From Rothia nasimurium (GTDB lineage: Bacteria > Actinomycetota > Actinomycetes > Actinomycetales > Micrococcaceae): a stretch of 56,321 nt of DNA. This document shows positions 1-11,757 of the stretch, in pieces. The DNA lies in assembly GCF_004569295.1 (NCBI RefSeq), contig NZ_SPQC01000016.1:1-56321 (forward strand), in the 5' to 3' direction. Every line of letters begins with the position of its first letter. The stretch's first letter is position 1. Both the position numbers and the translations under genes were made by a program. The notes under the pieces are model-generated. The model did not search any database, was not told the DNA's origin, and saw only the letters and a program-made list of their open reading frames with translations.

Positions 1-381
1 GGCGTTAAGCACGGGCACGTCAATCCAGCCAGCTTCAGCCAGACGCTGGGGGGCACCCGATGCGCTGTGACGAATCACCACGGCGTCGGCGTTGATAGCT
101 GCCAGGGTCTGGGCGGTATCTTTGAGGGACTCCCCCTTAGAGACAGATGAGCCCTTGGCCGAGAAGTTGATGATGTCGGCAGACAGGCGCTTTTCGGCAG
201 CTTCGAAGGACAGACGGGTGCGGGTCGAGTCTTCAAAGAAGAGGTTGACCACGGTGCGCCCCTGGAGCACGGGGAGTTTCTTGACTTCGCGCTGGCCGAC
301 CTCGCCCATGTAGTCGGCGGTATCGAGAATGTTGAGGGCGTCGTCAAGGGAGAGATTCTTGGTATCGAGCAGGTGACGCAC
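1..381 (-). CDS. pyrB: Aspartate carbamoyltransferase catalytic chain (N-terminal part, runs off the window)
   Basis: This is the first 127 codons of PyrB, which joins carbamoyl phosphate to aspartate in cytosolic pyrimidine synthesis; the rest lies outside the window. The frame opens with [10 protein letters not shown] and carries the carbamoyl-phosphate loop FFEDSTRTR near residue 45, then the [12 protein letters not shown] segment, both diagnostic of the ATCase/OTCase family. I chose the GTG at 379-381: it sits 2 nt after the pyrR stop and a strong purine-rich ribosome site (GGAGGGGA) precedes it. Spacing implies co-transcription and translational coupling with pyrR. No start upstream in this frame fits better. 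Confidence 0.95.
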   Translation of the reverse strand, partial: MRHLLDTKNLSLDDALNILDTADYMGEVGQREVKKLPVLQGRTVVNLFFEDSTRTRLSFEAAEKRLSADIINFSAKGSSVSKGESLKDTAQTLAAINADAVVIRHSASGAPQRLAEAGWIDVPVLNA

Positions 382-383
382 GG

Positions 384-1004
384 CTACTCCCCTCCTTCCT
401 GGGCTGAGGTGGTGGAGTGGGCGGGCTGGGAAATTATCACCTTGTCGTCCTCACCGTCGATGGATGAGAGCAGCACTTTCACCGATTCATGGGTGCTGGT
501 GGGCAGGTTCTTTCCCACGTGATCTGCGCGGATGGGGAGCTGGCGGTGGCCGCGGTCAACCAGCACAGCGAGGCGGACGGCTTCGGGGCGGCCGTAGCCC
601 TTGAGGGCATCGAGGGCGGCGCGGATGGTGCGCCCTGAAAAAAGTACATCGTCAACGAGGACGACGGTGCGGCCGTCTATCCCTGCTGCGGGCAGGCGGG
701 TGGGCTCAGGCGTCCGCCCCGGTTTTGAAAGCAGGTCATCACGGTACATGGTGATGTCGAGCTGCCCCAGAGAAAAAGCAGGATTAAAGCCGGAATCGGT
801 CTGGGCAATTTTATCGGCCAGACGCTGGGCTAGGGGGAAGCCTCGCCGCGGAATACCCAGGAGAACCAGGTTCTCGCTGCCCTTGTTGGCTTCAAGAATT
901 TCGTGGGCGATGCGAGTAAGAGCTCGCTCGATGTCGGCAGACTCCAGGATGACCCGGTGGGCTCCTGCAGATACGTCGGTGGGTACACCTGTGGTATCGG
1001 TCAT
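384..1004 (-). CDS. pyrR: Bifunctional pyr operon regulator / uracil phosphoribosyltransferase PyrR
   Basis: A 206-residue PyrR. Members bind pyr mRNA in response to UMP and have weak uracil phosphoribosyltransferase activity. The PRPP-binding motif [13 protein letters not shown] is near residues 113-125, and the early LLGIPRRG loop is also typical. The C-terminus has a roughly 20-residue low-complexity tail ([11 protein letters not shown]) beyond the usual family length of about 180. It is the first gene of the pyr operon here, with pyrB 2 nt downstream. A PyrR-type RNA site lies just upstream of its start codon, so autogenous control is likely. Confidence 0.95.
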   Translation of the reverse strand: MTDTTGVPTDVSAGAHRVILESADIERALTRIAHEILEANKGSENLVLLGIPRRGFPLAQRLADKIAQTDSGFNPAFSLGQLDITMYRDDLLSKPGRTPEPTRLPAAGIDGRTVVLVDDVLFSGRTIRAALDALKGYGRPEAVRLAVLVDRGHRQLPIRADHVGKNLPTSTHESVKVLLSSIDGEDDKVIISQPAHSTTSAQEGGE

Positions 1005-1020
1005 GTACCGGTCTCCTTCC

Positions 1021-1040
1021 CCGCCTCACAGGACGGACTT
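1021..1040 (-). promoter_or_regulatory. Putative PyrR-binding site in the pyrR 5' leader
   Basis: On the minus strand the leader reads AAGTCCGTCCTGTGAGGCGG, containing TCCTGTGAGGC. This fits the PyrR anti-antiterminator loop consensus (UCCNGNGAGG) with short CCG/CGG flanking stems. It ends about 5 nt before the GGAAGGAG ribosome site of pyrR, and no terminator hairpin lies between it and the gene. That favours translational repression, as described for mycobacterial PyrR, over attenuation. The match is seen; the mechanism is inferred. Confidence 0.65.
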
Positions 1041-1110
1041 AAAGGTTGCTGTCACACCTCAATGTATCACGTCCACCCCTCACCGCGGCTGAATTTGAGA
1101 CAGTTTTCAG

Positions 1111-1175
1111 TAGGTACCATTTAAATCAGAAAAACCCACCTCGTTGGTGGGTTTTTCTGATTTAAATGGTACCTA
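1111..1175. terminator. Perfect 30-bp inverted repeat, bidirectional terminator after nusB
   Basis: Arms 1111-1140 and 1146-1175 are perfectly complementary over 30 bp around a 5-nt loop. The inner part (ACCCACC / GGTGGGT followed by TTTTT) is a classical intrinsic terminator in both directions. It sits 5 nt after the nusB stop and upstream of the divergent-side pyr leader. The outer arms (TAGGTACCAT...) go far beyond what termination needs and recur in the element after aspS at 16953-17010. Confidence 0.85.
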
Positions 1176-1180
1176 TGGGC

Positions 1181-1591
1181 CTAGGCCAGCAGGGTGGGCT
1201 TCACCTGGCGCAGGCGGTCGAGCAGGCCATTCACAAACTTGGGTGAATCGTCGGTCGACAGCAGGCGAACCAGGCCGGTAGCCTCTGAGATAGCTACGGC
1301 ATCGGGAATCTCGTCATTGAAGAGGAGCTCCCAAGCACCGAGTCGCAGGGCCACGCGGTCCACGCTGGGCATGCGGTCCATGGTCCAGTCCTGGGCGTAG
1401 GTTTCGATGTACTCGCGAATCTCTTCGTCGTGGTCGCGTACGCCACGAACAATCTGCTCGGAGTAGAGCGAAATCTGCGCTGAGGTGTAGGTGCGGCGGC
1501 GAATCAGGACGTCAATGACATCATCGCCGCGCTGATCGGCCTCAAACAGGACTTCGAGGGCGCGAAGTCTAGCTTTGGTTCTTGAATTCAC
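1181..1591 (-). CDS. nusB: Transcription antitermination factor NusB
   Basis: A 136-residue all-alpha RNA-binding NusB protein, which with NusE (S10) binds boxA and supports rRNA antitermination. It shows the N-terminal ARLRALEVLFEADQRG helix, the central DRMPSVDRVALRLGAWELLF segment and the C-terminal FVNGLLDRLRQ motif, all family hallmarks. Length is normal. Start ATG at 1591 is 5 nt downstream of the efp stop, and the efp-nusB pairing is standard in actinobacteria. Transcription ends at the palindromic terminator just after the stop. Confidence 0.96.
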   Translation of the reverse strand: MNSRTKARLRALEVLFEADQRGDDVIDVLIRRRTYTSAQISLYSEQIVRGVRDHDEEIREYIETYAQDWTMDRMPSVDRVALRLGAWELLFNDEIPDAVAISEATGLVRLLSTDDSPKFVNGLLDRLRQVKPTLLA

Positions 1592-1596
1592 GGTAC

Positions 1597-2160
1597 TTAG
1601 TCGTTGACGCGGCCGAGGTAGTCGCCGGTGCGGGTGTCGACCTTGACCTTGGTGCCGGTTTCGAGGAAGAGGGGCACCTGAATCTCGGCGCCGGTCTCAA
1701 CGGTTGCGGGCTTAGTGCCGCCGGTGGAGCGGTCGCCCTGCAGACCGGGCTCGGTGTAGGTGATTTCAAGGACGACGGAGGCGGGGAGCTCGATGTAGAG
1801 GGGTGAACCTTCGTGCATGGCGATGGTTGCGGTCTGGTTTTCGAGCATGTACTTGGCGGCGTCGCCAACGGTGACCTCAGAGACGTTGATCTGGTCGTAG
1901 GTCTTCAGGTCCATGAAGACGTAGTCGGTGCCGTCCTGGTAGAGGTACTGGTAGTCGGAGCGGTCGACGGTTGCGGTCTCAATCTTGGCGCCGGCGTTGA
2001 AGGTCTTATCAACTACCTTGCCTGAGGTGACGTTGCGCAGCTTGGTGCGGACGAAAGCGCCGCCCTTGCCGGGCTTGACGTGCTGGAATTCGATGACGGA
2101 CCAGAGGTTGCCGTCAATCTTGAGAACGACACCGTTCTTGATATCTGCGGTAGTAGCCAA
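1597..2160 (-). CDS. efp: Elongation factor P
   Basis: A 187-residue EF-P with its three OB-like domains. It enters the ribosomal E site to relieve stalling at polyproline stretches. The tip loop [10 protein letters not shown] carries Lys32, the residue that is modified in some phyla. No epmAB or ymfI-type modification gene is visible in the window, consistent with reports that actinobacterial EF-P can act unmodified. The C-terminus [13 protein letters not shown] is complete. It leads an efp-nusB operon. Confidence 0.97.
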   Translation of the reverse strand: MATTADIKNGVVLKIDGNLWSVIEFQHVKPGKGGAFVRTKLRNVTSGKVVDKTFNAGAKIETATVDRSDYQYLYQDGTDYVFMDLKTYDQINVSEVTVGDAAKYMLENQTATIAMHEGSPLYIELPASVVLEITYTEPGLQGDRSTGGTKPATVETGAEIQVPLFLETGTKVKVDTRTGDYLGRVND

Positions 2161-2267
2161 CAGACTCTCCTCTAAACTGAAATTTTCAATAAGCGTTGCG
2201 GGGTAAACCGTAGACCAGTCTACCGGCTCACCCGCCGCTTTGCGTTATTAGTTAGCGAGTTTCACAC

Positions 2268-3362
2268 CTAGCTGGCAATTTCCTGGTAGGTCATAAACAG
2301 AATCGAGTCGTCGGGTACCTCGTAAATACGGGGCTTGCCCAGGCTCTCCAGCACGACGAATCGCAGCATGTTGCCGCGAGCCTTTTTGTCGCGGCGCATG
2401 GTTTCAAGCAGCTTGGGCCAGCGATCTGCCGGGTAGGTGGTGGGCAGGTCGAGGGCGGTACAGATAGCGCGAGTTCGCTCGACGGTTGCCTCATCAAGGT
2501 AGCCAGCGGCGAGGGACAGTTCTGCGGCGAAGACCATGCCTACCGCTACAGCAGCCCCGTGGCGCCACTGGTAGCGTTCTGCGTGTTCGATGGCGTGGCC
2601 CAGGGTGTGCCCGTAGTTTAGGAATTCGCGGCGGCCCGACTCCTTCAGGTCTTCAGACACCACCTCAGCCTTAACCCGAATAGAGCGCTCGATGAGTTCC
2701 CTCACTACCTCAGACTGGGAGTCCCGAATCTTGCTGGGGTTCGCTTCAATCAGGTCGAGAATCACCGGGTCTGCGATGAAGCCGCACTTAATCACTTCGG
2801 CCATACCGGTGAGCAGCTCGTGCTGCGGCAGGGTGCGCAGCACCCCCAGTTCGCAGAGAACGGCTGCGGGCGGGTGGAAGACCCCTACCAGGTTCTTGCC
2901 CTCTGCGGTGTTGATGCCGGTCTTGCCGCCGACTGCGGCGTCCACCATGCCCAGCAGGGTGGTGGGGATGTGGATGACGCGGACGCCGCGCAGCCAGGTG
3001 GCTGCCACAAAGCCGGCAAGGTCGGTGACGGCGCCGCCACCTACGGAAATAATCGCGTCGGTGCGGGTGAAGTCGTTTTGGCCCAGTACCTGCCAGCAGA
3101 AAGTAGCAACCTGAATGTGCTTGCCCTCTTCGGCGTCCGGAATTTCTGCCGAGTAGGCCTCAAAACCCGCTGTGCGCATCTGCTCCATCACCAGTTCACC
3201 GGTAGAGCGCAGGGCGCGGGGATGGATGACGAGAATGCGCTGGGTTCGGTTGCCCAGGATCTCGGGGATGGTACCGAGCAGGTTGTGGCCTACGTAAACG
3301 TCGTAGTTTTCTGAAGGCTGGGTGCCGGTGACGGGTATGACGGTGGTGGCCTGGTCGCTCAC
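2268..3362 (-). CDS. aroB: 3-dehydroquinate synthase
   Basis: A 364-residue AroB, second enzyme of the shikimate pathway (DAHP to 3-dehydroquinate, NAD and zinc dependent). The nucleotide-binding GGGAVTDLAGF and the HIPTTLLGMVDAAVGGKTGIN region are present, along with metal-ligand histidines in YGHTLGHAIEHAE and WRHGAAVAVGM. Its ATG overlaps the aroK stop by 4 nt (ATGA), so the two are translationally coupled. Length and ends are normal. Confidence 0.97.
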   Translation of the reverse strand: MSDQATTVIPVTGTQPSENYDVYVGHNLLGTIPEILGNRTQRILVIHPRALRSTGELVMEQMRTAGFEAYSAEIPDAEEGKHIQVATFCWQVLGQNDFTRTDAIISVGGGAVTDLAGFVAATWLRGVRVIHIPTTLLGMVDAAVGGKTGINTAEGKNLVGVFHPPAAVLCELGVLRTLPQHELLTGMAEVIKCGFIADPVILDLIEANPSKIRDSQSEVVRELIERSIRVKAEVVSEDLKESGRREFLNYGHTLGHAIEHAERYQWRHGAAVAVGMVFAAELSLAAGYLDEATVERTRAICTALDLPTTYPADRWPKLLETMRRDKKARGNMLRFVVLESLGKPRIYEVPDDSILFMTYQEIAS

Positions 3363-3979
3363 GCTTGACCCTTTCGGTTCTTGATGATGAAGTTCTGAAT
3401 TTCGGCTGCCATGTCGGCTATTCCCCTGCCGCCGCGGGCGTCAAGGGTGTAGCTGGCGAGCTCTTCATAGCGGTCCTGCCGTGCCTCGAATATCTCGATC
3501 CATTTTTGCACCGGGTTGGGCTGGAGCAGGGGCCGAGTTTTGCTGTTCTGGATGCGCGGGGCTACGGTTTCGGCGTCAACCTTGATATAGATAACGGTCT
3601 CGTCTTTGAGTACGTCGGCTACCTCCGGCGTCATGGGCGCTCCCCCGCCCAGGGAGAAGATGGTGTTGCGCCGGGCAGGTGAGGTGAGTACCTCGCGGAT
3701 AAGATCGGCCTCGATACGGCGGAACTCAGCTTCGCCGTAGTCGGCAAAGATTTGTGACACCTCACCGTATTTTTCGACGATGAGGTGGTCAGAGTCGAGG
3801 AACTTGTAGCCATAGAAGCGCGCGAGGTGCGTTCCTATGTACGATTTGCCCGCCGCCATGGGGCCGATGATCACGACCGGGCGGGATTTTTCGATATAGG
3901 TTTCTTGCACCTCGCGCACCTGGTTGGGTGCGAGCACCTCGGTCATGTCGATCGCGTGGTCACGTGATCGGGGGGTCAT
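3359..3979 (-). CDS. aroK: Shikimate kinase
   Basis: Shikimate kinase phosphorylates shikimate at O3. Near residue 40 is the P-loop GPMAAGKS, followed by LDSDHLIVE (substrate Asp), FRRIEAD (Arg) and SLGGGAPM. I chose the ATG at 3979, 2 nt after the aroC stop. A longer reading from 4015 would overlap aroC, and an internal ATG at 3946 gives a shorter protein nearer the usual length. At 206 residues the protein has about 30 extra N-terminal residues before the P-loop strand. It lies inside the aroC-aroK-aroB run. Confidence 0.93.
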   Translation of the reverse strand: MTPRSRDHAIDMTEVLAPNQVREVQETYIEKSRPVVIIGPMAAGKSYIGTHLARFYGYKFLDSDHLIVEKYGEVSQIFADYGEAEFRRIEADLIREVLTSPARRNTIFSLGGGAPMTPEVADVLKDETVIYIKVDAETVAPRIQNSKTRPLLQPNPVQKWIEIFEARQDRYEELASYTLDARGGRGIADMAAEIQNFIIKNRKGQA

Positions 3980-3981
3980 GG

Positions 3982-5196
3982 TTAGGCGTCCCACCCTGCT
4001 ACGTTGGACTCCCAAGCCAGGGATTCGGGGATGGCTGCCAGGTAGGAGTCCATGTTGCGACGGGTTTCGCTGATGGAGTCGCCGCCAAACTTTTCGAGGG
4101 CTGCTTCTGCCAGCACCAGGGCGACCATGGCTTCTGCGACAACGCCGGCTGCGGGCACAGCACAGACGTCTGAGCGCTGGTGGTGGGCGCGGGCAACTTC
4201 ACCGGTGGAGGTGTCGATGGTAGCTAGGGCCTTGGGTACGGTGGCGATGGGCTTCATGGCGGCGCGTACACGCAGCAAGTCACCGATGGTCATGCCACCT
4301 TCGATACCACCTGCGCGGTTTGAGACGCGCTGGACGCCGTGCTCACCGGGTACGATTTCGTCGTGGGCACGGGTGCCGGGGCGCTTGGCGGTTTCAAAGC
4401 CGTCGCCTACTTCTACACCCTTGATGGCCTGAATACCCATGAGGGCTGCGGCCAGGCGGGCATCGAGACGGCGGTCCCAGTGCACGTAGGATCCGAGTCC
4501 CGGGGGAAGGCCGTAGGCCAGAACTTCTACCACGCCGCCCAGAGTCTCGCCGTCCTTGTGAGCCCTATCGACAGTAGCGACCATGGCTTCTGAGGCTGCG
4601 GCGTCGAAGCAGCGCAGGGGATCGGCGTCGAGGGCAGCAACATCGCGAGGGGTAGGACGCGGGGCGTCAGCGGGGGCTGCCACCTCGGCGATAGCGGTGG
4701 TGTGGCTGACCAGCTCTACGCCGAGAGCCTTGAGAATCTGAGCTGCAACAACGCCCAGGGCTACGCGGGTTGCGGTTTCGCGGGCGCTGGCACGTTCAAG
4801 GACGGGGCGGGACTCGTCGAAGCCGTATTTCTGCATACCGGCGAAGTCTGCGTGGCCGGGGCGGGGGCGGGTCAGGGCTACGTTGCGGGCGCGCCCCTCA
4901 ATTAGGGCAGGGTCAACGGGGTCTGATGACATCACATCAACCCACTTGGGCCATTCGGTGTTGGCGATTTCGATAGCTACGGGGCCGCCCTGGGTTTTAC
5001 CGTGGCGGACACCGCCGAGGATACGTACGCGGTCCTCTTCGAACTTCATGCGGGCACCACGCCCGTAGCCGAGGCGGCGGCGGGCTAGAGCATCGCGCAC
5101 CATCTCGCTGGTGAGTTCGACACCTGCCGGTACGCCTTCAATAATTCCTACCAGGGCTTCGCCGTGGGATTCACCGGCTGTGAGCCAACGTAGCAT
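3982..5196 (-). CDS. aroC: Chorismate synthase
   Basis: A 404-residue AroC, which converts EPSP to chorismate using reduced FMN. Family signatures are the N-terminal [17 protein letters not shown], the RYGRGxRMKFE-like stretch [17 protein letters not shown], and the C-terminal [17 protein letters not shown]. It is full length. It is followed 2 nt later by aroK and preceded by a 100-nt gap from aroE, so a separate promoter for aroC-aroK-aroB is possible. Confidence 0.97.
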   Translation of the reverse strand: MLRWLTAGESHGEALVGIIEGVPAGVELTSEMVRDALARRRLGYGRGARMKFEEDRVRILGGVRHGKTQGGPVAIEIANTEWPKWVDVMSSDPVDPALIEGRARNVALTRPRPGHADFAGMQKYGFDESRPVLERASARETATRVALGVVAAQILKALGVELVSHTTAIAEVAAPADAPRPTPRDVAALDADPLRCFDAAASEAMVATVDRAHKDGETLGGVVEVLAYGLPPGLGSYVHWDRRLDARLAAALMGIQAIKGVEVGDGFETAKRPGTRAHDEIVPGEHGVQRVSNRAGGIEGGMTIGDLLRVRAAMKPIATVPKALATIDTSTGEVARAHHQRSDVCAVPAAGVVAEAMVALVLAEAALEKFGGDSISETRRNMDSYLAAIPESLAWESNVAGWDA

Positions 5197-5297
5197 CTCT
5201 AACCTTCTTTACGTTTGCCTGTGGGTCTTGTGTTCTAAGATTTCCAAAAATAGCGGTCGATAGCAAACCGCTACTTCACGATTCGGTACGAGTAGTC

Positions 5298-6227
5298 TCA
5301 GCGTGTGAGCCAGACTGATTCGTTCACCGATTCGGGTTCAAAGCCTGTAACAGGTAGCCCTACCGCCTGACGCATGGCAGTGAGCACTTCTTCCTGCCGG
5401 GGTAAGGGGTGGCTCCTATCGTGGCCGGTAAAAAGCTTGACCTGGTCTACCGCCTGGTACATCAGCATCTCAAGGCCGCTGGTCACGGTACCGCCGCGAG
5501 CTTCCCACTCCCCCGCTAGAACCGAGGGCCAGGGGTCATAGGAGACATCGAGCAGGTAGCCCGCAGATTCACCCTGTTCTGCGGTAGCCAGTAGCCCGTC
5601 GGCTGCTCCCGCGGGCAGGGTACAAACGGTTACATCAAACTCCGCATAGCTTTTTGCGAAGCTGCCAATCGGCAGAAAGTCAAGGTGCAGACCCAGGCGG
5701 GTGGAGGCGTCCGCAACCCCCTGAGCCCGGCTAGCGTCGCGCACAAAGACACGGACGCCGTCCGCCCCCATGGCGCGCAAGGCAGCAAGGGCTGCGGTGG
5801 CGGTGGCACCGCCACCAATAATCGCAGCACGTGCGGGCTTGCAGACGAAGCCGGCCTGGCGCAGGGCATTGACGATACCCGACACGTCGGTGTTGTCGCC
5901 CCAGGAGGCCAGCTGACCATCAGCATCGTGCCGCCAGTAGACGGTGTTGACAACGCCCACTGCTTGGGCAAAGAGGGTCAGGTAATCCAGGTGCTCTTTG
6001 ACCGCTGATTTGAGGGGCATGGTGACTGAGAAGCCGCGGGTGCCCTGCTCGGGGGTGTAGCGGGCAAAGACGTCGGCTAGCTGGTCCTCGCGGGTGCCTA
6101 GCCGCTCATAGGCCATCTCGATGCCAAGAGCCCGGTAGGCGGCCCGGTGGAGCAGGGGCGACTTGCTGTGCTTAATGGGGTGCCCCAAGACAAAAGCCTT
6201 GGGGCACCCGGTAACCTGCTGACTCAT
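5298..6227 (-). CDS. aroE: Shikimate dehydrogenase
   Basis: A 309-residue AroE-type NADP-dependent shikimate dehydrogenase. The substrate site VLGHPIKHSKSPLLH is at the N-terminus, catalytic Lys and Asn lie in TMPLKSAVKEHLD and VVNTVYW, and the nucleotide-binding loop is IIGGGATATAAL. I chose the ATG at 6227, which overlaps the mltG stop by one base (TAATG); a TTG three codons earlier lies inside mltG. The gene follows mltG and ruvX directly, a common actinobacterial order. Confidence 0.95.
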   Translation of the reverse strand: MSQQVTGCPKAFVLGHPIKHSKSPLLHRAAYRALGIEMAYERLGTREDQLADVFARYTPEQGTRGFSVTMPLKSAVKEHLDYLTLFAQAVGVVNTVYWRHDADGQLASWGDNTDVSGIVNALRQAGFVCKPARAAIIGGGATATAALAALRAMGADGVRVFVRDASRAQGVADASTRLGLHLDFLPIGSFAKSYAEFDVTVCTLPAGAADGLLATAEQGESAGYLLDVSYDPWPSVLAGEWEARGGTVTSGLEMLMYQAVDQVKLFTGHDRSHPLPRQEEVLTAMRQAVGLPVTGFEPESVNESVWLTR

Positions 6228-7444
6228 TAGGAGCAAACACCCTCGTGAGTTTCACAGAAGTCGTTGTAGACTTCCACATTCTTTAGGTGCTCTTCGTAGG
6301 TCTTAGCGAAGAGGGTTTCACCGGTGAAGAGGTTAACGGTGACCCAGAAGTAGTAGTCGTTCTTCTCGGGGTTCGCCGCAGCCTTAATGGCAGCCAGGCC
6401 TGGTGAACCGATGGGGCCTACGGGCAGGCCCTGGTAGTAGAAGGTGTTGTACTTGTTGCTGGCGTCCTGCTTCTGCTCGGTAGAGATGTGGTAGCTCTGA
6501 ATACCCAGGCCGTAGGCAACGGTTGCATCGGACTGCAAGAAGCCGCTGGTTTCACCATCGGGGTTGTTCAGACGGTTCTCAATAGCACCGGCAATCGGGT
6601 AGTAGTCAGCCTCGCGGCCCTCAAACTCAAGAATTGAGCCGACGGTGATGACGTGGAAGATCTGGTCATCGCCAGATACTCCGGCCTCTTCCAGGGCCTT
6701 GAAGGTGTTATCTACCATCATCTGCAGAATCTCTTCAGCACCGGCGTCCTTGGGGAAGCGGTATTCGCCGGGGAAGAGGAAGCCCTCGATGGTGGGGAAC
6801 TTAGACGGAATTCCAAAGCGGGTGGGGTCGGTGGACAGGGCCTTGAATTCCTGGGCGCTGATACCGGTACCGGTGGCCAGAGCTTCAAAGGTCTTGTCCA
6901 TACGCCAGGTGCGGGCAACAGCCACATAGTTGGTGTTGGCCTCGTCAAAACGCAGGAGCTCGCTGAGGGCAGACGAGCTGCTCATTTCTTCCTGCATCTT
7001 GTACTCACCGGGCTGGAAGAACTGGCCCTGGCCGTTATTGGAGTATTCCTCCAAGAAACGGTCGGCTTTTGCAATGATGCCCTGCTCTTCCAAAGAGTTA
7101 GCGATGCTAATAGCTGATGCGCCCTCGGGAATAGTGAAGGTGACTTCGGTGCCGTTGCCCTCGCCCGCGTAATCCTTACGTTCGAACCAGCCGTACTGGG
7201 GGGCCAGAATCGATACGACCAGCACCAGGGCTACCGCAAATACAAGGCCTGCGGAAATCACAAAGTTGCGGGAGCGACGGCGGGTGCGGTCACGGTCTGC
7301 TGCGGTGTATTCCTCTTCGTCGACGGCGGTGAAGAACCCACCGTTAGCTCCGTCTTCGGTTGAGCCCAGCAGGCCGTCAAGATCGGTCTGCTGGTTCTTG
7401 GTGCGGCGGCGCGGCGGGCGGCTAGAACTCGAGTTCTCAGACAT
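6227..7444 (-). CDS. mltG: Endolytic murein transglycosylase MltG (YceG family)
   Basis: A 405-residue single-pass membrane protein with a charged cytoplasmic N-terminus (RRRSRNFVIS), one membrane segment at about residues 62-85 and an extracytoplasmic YceG domain. Family members cut nascent glycan strands. The catalytic region VGSILEFEGREADYYP, with its conserved glutamate, and the LQSDATVAYGLG motif are present, as is LPVGPIGSPG near the end. The chosen ATG at 7444 overlaps the 3' end of ruvX by 8 nt; an upstream reading would run through ruvX. Coupled to aroE. Confidence 0.95.
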   Translation of the reverse strand: MSENSSSSRPPRRRTKNQQTDLDGLLGSTEDGANGGFFTAVDEEEYTAADRDRTRRRSRNFVISAGLVFAVALVLVVSILAPQYGWFERKDYAGEGNGTEVTFTIPEGASAISIANSLEEQGIIAKADRFLEEYSNNGQGQFFQPGEYKMQEEMSSSSALSELLRFDEANTNYVAVARTWRMDKTFEALATGTGISAQEFKALSTDPTRFGIPSKFPTIEGFLFPGEYRFPKDAGAEEILQMMVDNTFKALEEAGVSGDDQIFHVITVGSILEFEGREADYYPIAGAIENRLNNPDGETSGFLQSDATVAYGLGIQSYHISTEQKQDASNKYNTFYYQGLPVGPIGSPGLAAIKAAANPEKNDYYFWVTVNLFTGETLFAKTYEEHLKNVEVYNDFCETHEGVCS

Positions 7445-7979
7445 TCGGGTTCTCCGTTTCGTCGTTGGAGGTGCTGGAATCAAGCTCATCGTGAGGGATC
7501 GTGAGCTCAACGCGGTAACCGGCCAGATGCTGGCCAGCTTTAAGGGTGTCGACGGCATGCTGCAAGATATTGACGGCAGCAACCTGGTCGACCATAGTTT
7601 TGAATTCTCTGCTCGATACTCCGGCCTCGTGGAGCGAGCGGTGGGCGCTCACCGTGGTGAGTCGCTCATCGACCAGCCACACGGGCACGGAGGCATCGTC
7701 AGCAGCAAGTTCCTGCACCAGGGCCTCGGCATACTCGCGGGCCATGAGGGTCGAGGGGCTCTCTCCCCCGCGCATGGTCTTGGGCAGCCCCACGAAGACT
7801 TCGGTGACTTCGTTAACCTCAATGAGCTTGCGAAGTACCCGCCGGTCTGAGTTCTTTTTCAAATCGCGGCGGAGGGTCTTGAGGGGCGTAGCGAGTATGC
7901 CGTCGGGGTCGCACAGGGCCAGGCCGACGCGAGCATTGCCCACGTCGACTCCCATGCGGCGGCCTCTGGTGAAGGTCAC
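7437..7979 (-). CDS. ruvX: RuvX/YqgF family pre-16S rRNA nuclease (putative Holliday junction resolvase)
   Basis: A 180-residue YqgF protein with an RNase H-like fold. It opens with RRMGVDVGNARVGLALCDPDG, holding the first catalytic Asp, and also shows VGLPKTMRG and VWLVDERLTT with the conserved Glu. The C-terminal acidic tail (SSTSNDETENP) is not conserved. It starts 4 nt after the alaS stop, in the usual alaS-ruvX-mltG-aroE order. Confidence 0.94.
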   Translation of the reverse strand: MTFTRGRRMGVDVGNARVGLALCDPDGILATPLKTLRRDLKKNSDRRVLRKLIEVNEVTEVFVGLPKTMRGGESPSTLMAREYAEALVQELAADDASVPVWLVDERLTTVSAHRSLHEAGVSSREFKTMVDQVAAVNILQHAVDTLKAGQHLAGYRVELTIPHDELDSSTSNDETENPNV

Positions 7980-7983
7980 TGGG

Positions 7984-10671
<2,688 letters not shown>

Positions 10672-10717
10672 TGAGGCTTTCTTCCTTCGGTTGGTGGTAA
10701 ATCTTGGAGTGGTTCGC

Positions 10718-11188
10718 TTATGCGAAGAAGTCTTTGCCGAGTTCGGCATCGCGCTCTAGGCGGCGTCTGATGTCGGCTTCTCGTTCTGCCAGGCTTCCGG
10801 CCGGGGGCAGGGCAACAGATTCGATGAGCTGGTTGCCCGCTAGGTGCTGAGGCTCGCTCCCCTGCTGCCAGGTGTTGAGGGAGCCGGGGCGAGCGTCCTT
10901 GATCTGGGCGTCGAAGCGGTCTTTGAGTTCTGCTTCTTTTTCGTCCATGCCCGCTTTGACGGTTGCGGCGAAGCTGATGGCCTTGAGGGCTGCACCCTTG
11001 AAGGGGGCGCCGTATTTTGAGTCAAAGAATTGAGCCATGGTGCTACCTTCTGCTGTGAACCGCTGCAGGGGGTGGTTCGCTGAGACTTCAAGGTCGGTGG
11101 ATGCCGGTGCTGAGGTACGGGTGCGCGTGGCTAGGTAGCCTGCGGCGGCTCCGCCCGCTATGAGGAGTACGTTTTTGAGCAGTCCCAT
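10718..11188 (-). CDS. Small N-terminally anchored protein of unknown function
   Basis: A 156-residue protein beginning GLLKNVLLIAGGAAAGYLATRTRT, which looks like one hydrophobic anchor followed by a basic stop-transfer. The remainder is soluble, charged and helix-prone (ERDAELGKDFFA at the end). I recognise no catalytic motif. In actinobacteria a gene of this kind usually lies between rpsD/DUF948 and alaS, and here it follows DUF948 directly. Function unknown. Confidence 0.8.
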   Translation of the reverse strand: MGLLKNVLLIAGGAAAGYLATRTRTSAPASTDLEVSANHPLQRFTAEGSTMAQFFDSKYGAPFKGAALKAISFAATVKAGMDEKEAELKDRFDAQIKDARPGSLNTWQQGSEPQHLAGNQLIESVALPPAGSLAEREADIRRRLERDAELGKDFFA

Positions 11189-11614
11189 TTAGTGACCTTC
11201 GGGTGAGGTTCCGGGGCGCTCCTGCCCTGCGGTGGTTGAGGTTGCCGGGCGTGAACCGGTCGCAGTGGTGCCGTCCCCCTTGACTGCTTTGCGGATGCCA
11301 TGGGAGAAGGCTGCGACCTTGATGAGGGGCTGACCTACGGTTGAGGTGACCAGTGATGAGAGGGCGGAAACGTTTGCTGAGGCGTCAGAAACGTTGCTGG
11401 TGATGTTATCGACCTTTTCGATCTGGGCGTTGGTGCTGGCAACGGTTTTGGTGACTTCACCGATGAGGGGGGTGGTTTCATTATTGAGGGACCGGATGGT
11501 TGTGGTGAGTTCGTCGAAGACCTTGCCGAGTTTGATGATGGGCAGGGCTAGCAGGGCTACGAGGATCGCGAATACGCCTGCGGCTATGAGGCCCGCGATA
11601 TCTGCTCCACTCAT
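11189..11614 (-). CDS. DUF948 domain membrane protein
   Basis: A 141-residue protein with an N-terminal hydrophobic segment (GLIAAGVFAILVALLALPIIKLG) and a heptad-like helical region (LTTTIRSLNNETTPLIGEV...) typical of DUF948. The tail is low complexity (TTATGSRPATSTTAGQERPG). The ATG at 11614 follows a GGAAAG ribosome site; the longer reading to 11689 has no support. It likely forms a two-gene unit with the anchored protein downstream. Function unknown; DUF948 proteins are thought to act at the envelope. Confidence 0.85.
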   Translation of the reverse strand: MSGADIAGLIAAGVFAILVALLALPIIKLGKVFDELTTTIRSLNNETTPLIGEVTKTVASTNAQIEKVDNITSNVSDASANVSALSSLVTSTVGQPLIKVAAFSHGIRKAVKGDGTTATGSRPATSTTAGQERPGTSPEGH

Positions 11615-11696
11615 GGCTTTCCTGCTTTCTGCCGAGTCACCCGGCTGTTGAAGGACACGATTTGATAACAATCTTACTTTACACGGCATTAAGGAG

Positions 11697-11742
11697 CCAG
11701 CCCGCTCCCCTGTTCCCGTGTGGGTGCAGGTGAGCGGGCTGG
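11697..11742 (-). terminator. Hairpin terminator after rpsD
   Basis: Arms CCAGCCCGCTC (11697-11707) and GAGCGGGCTGG (11732-11742) are perfect 11-bp complements, starting 15 nt after the rpsD stop. No long T-run follows on the minus strand, so efficiency is uncertain. Confidence 0.6.
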
Positions 11743-11757
11743 TTAAGCTTGGCGTGA

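Noticed and set aside
2268-3362. Opposite-strand ORFs over aroB and other core genes (many of 60-350 codons)
   Set aside because: They are high-GC shadow frames with no ribosome sites or family features.
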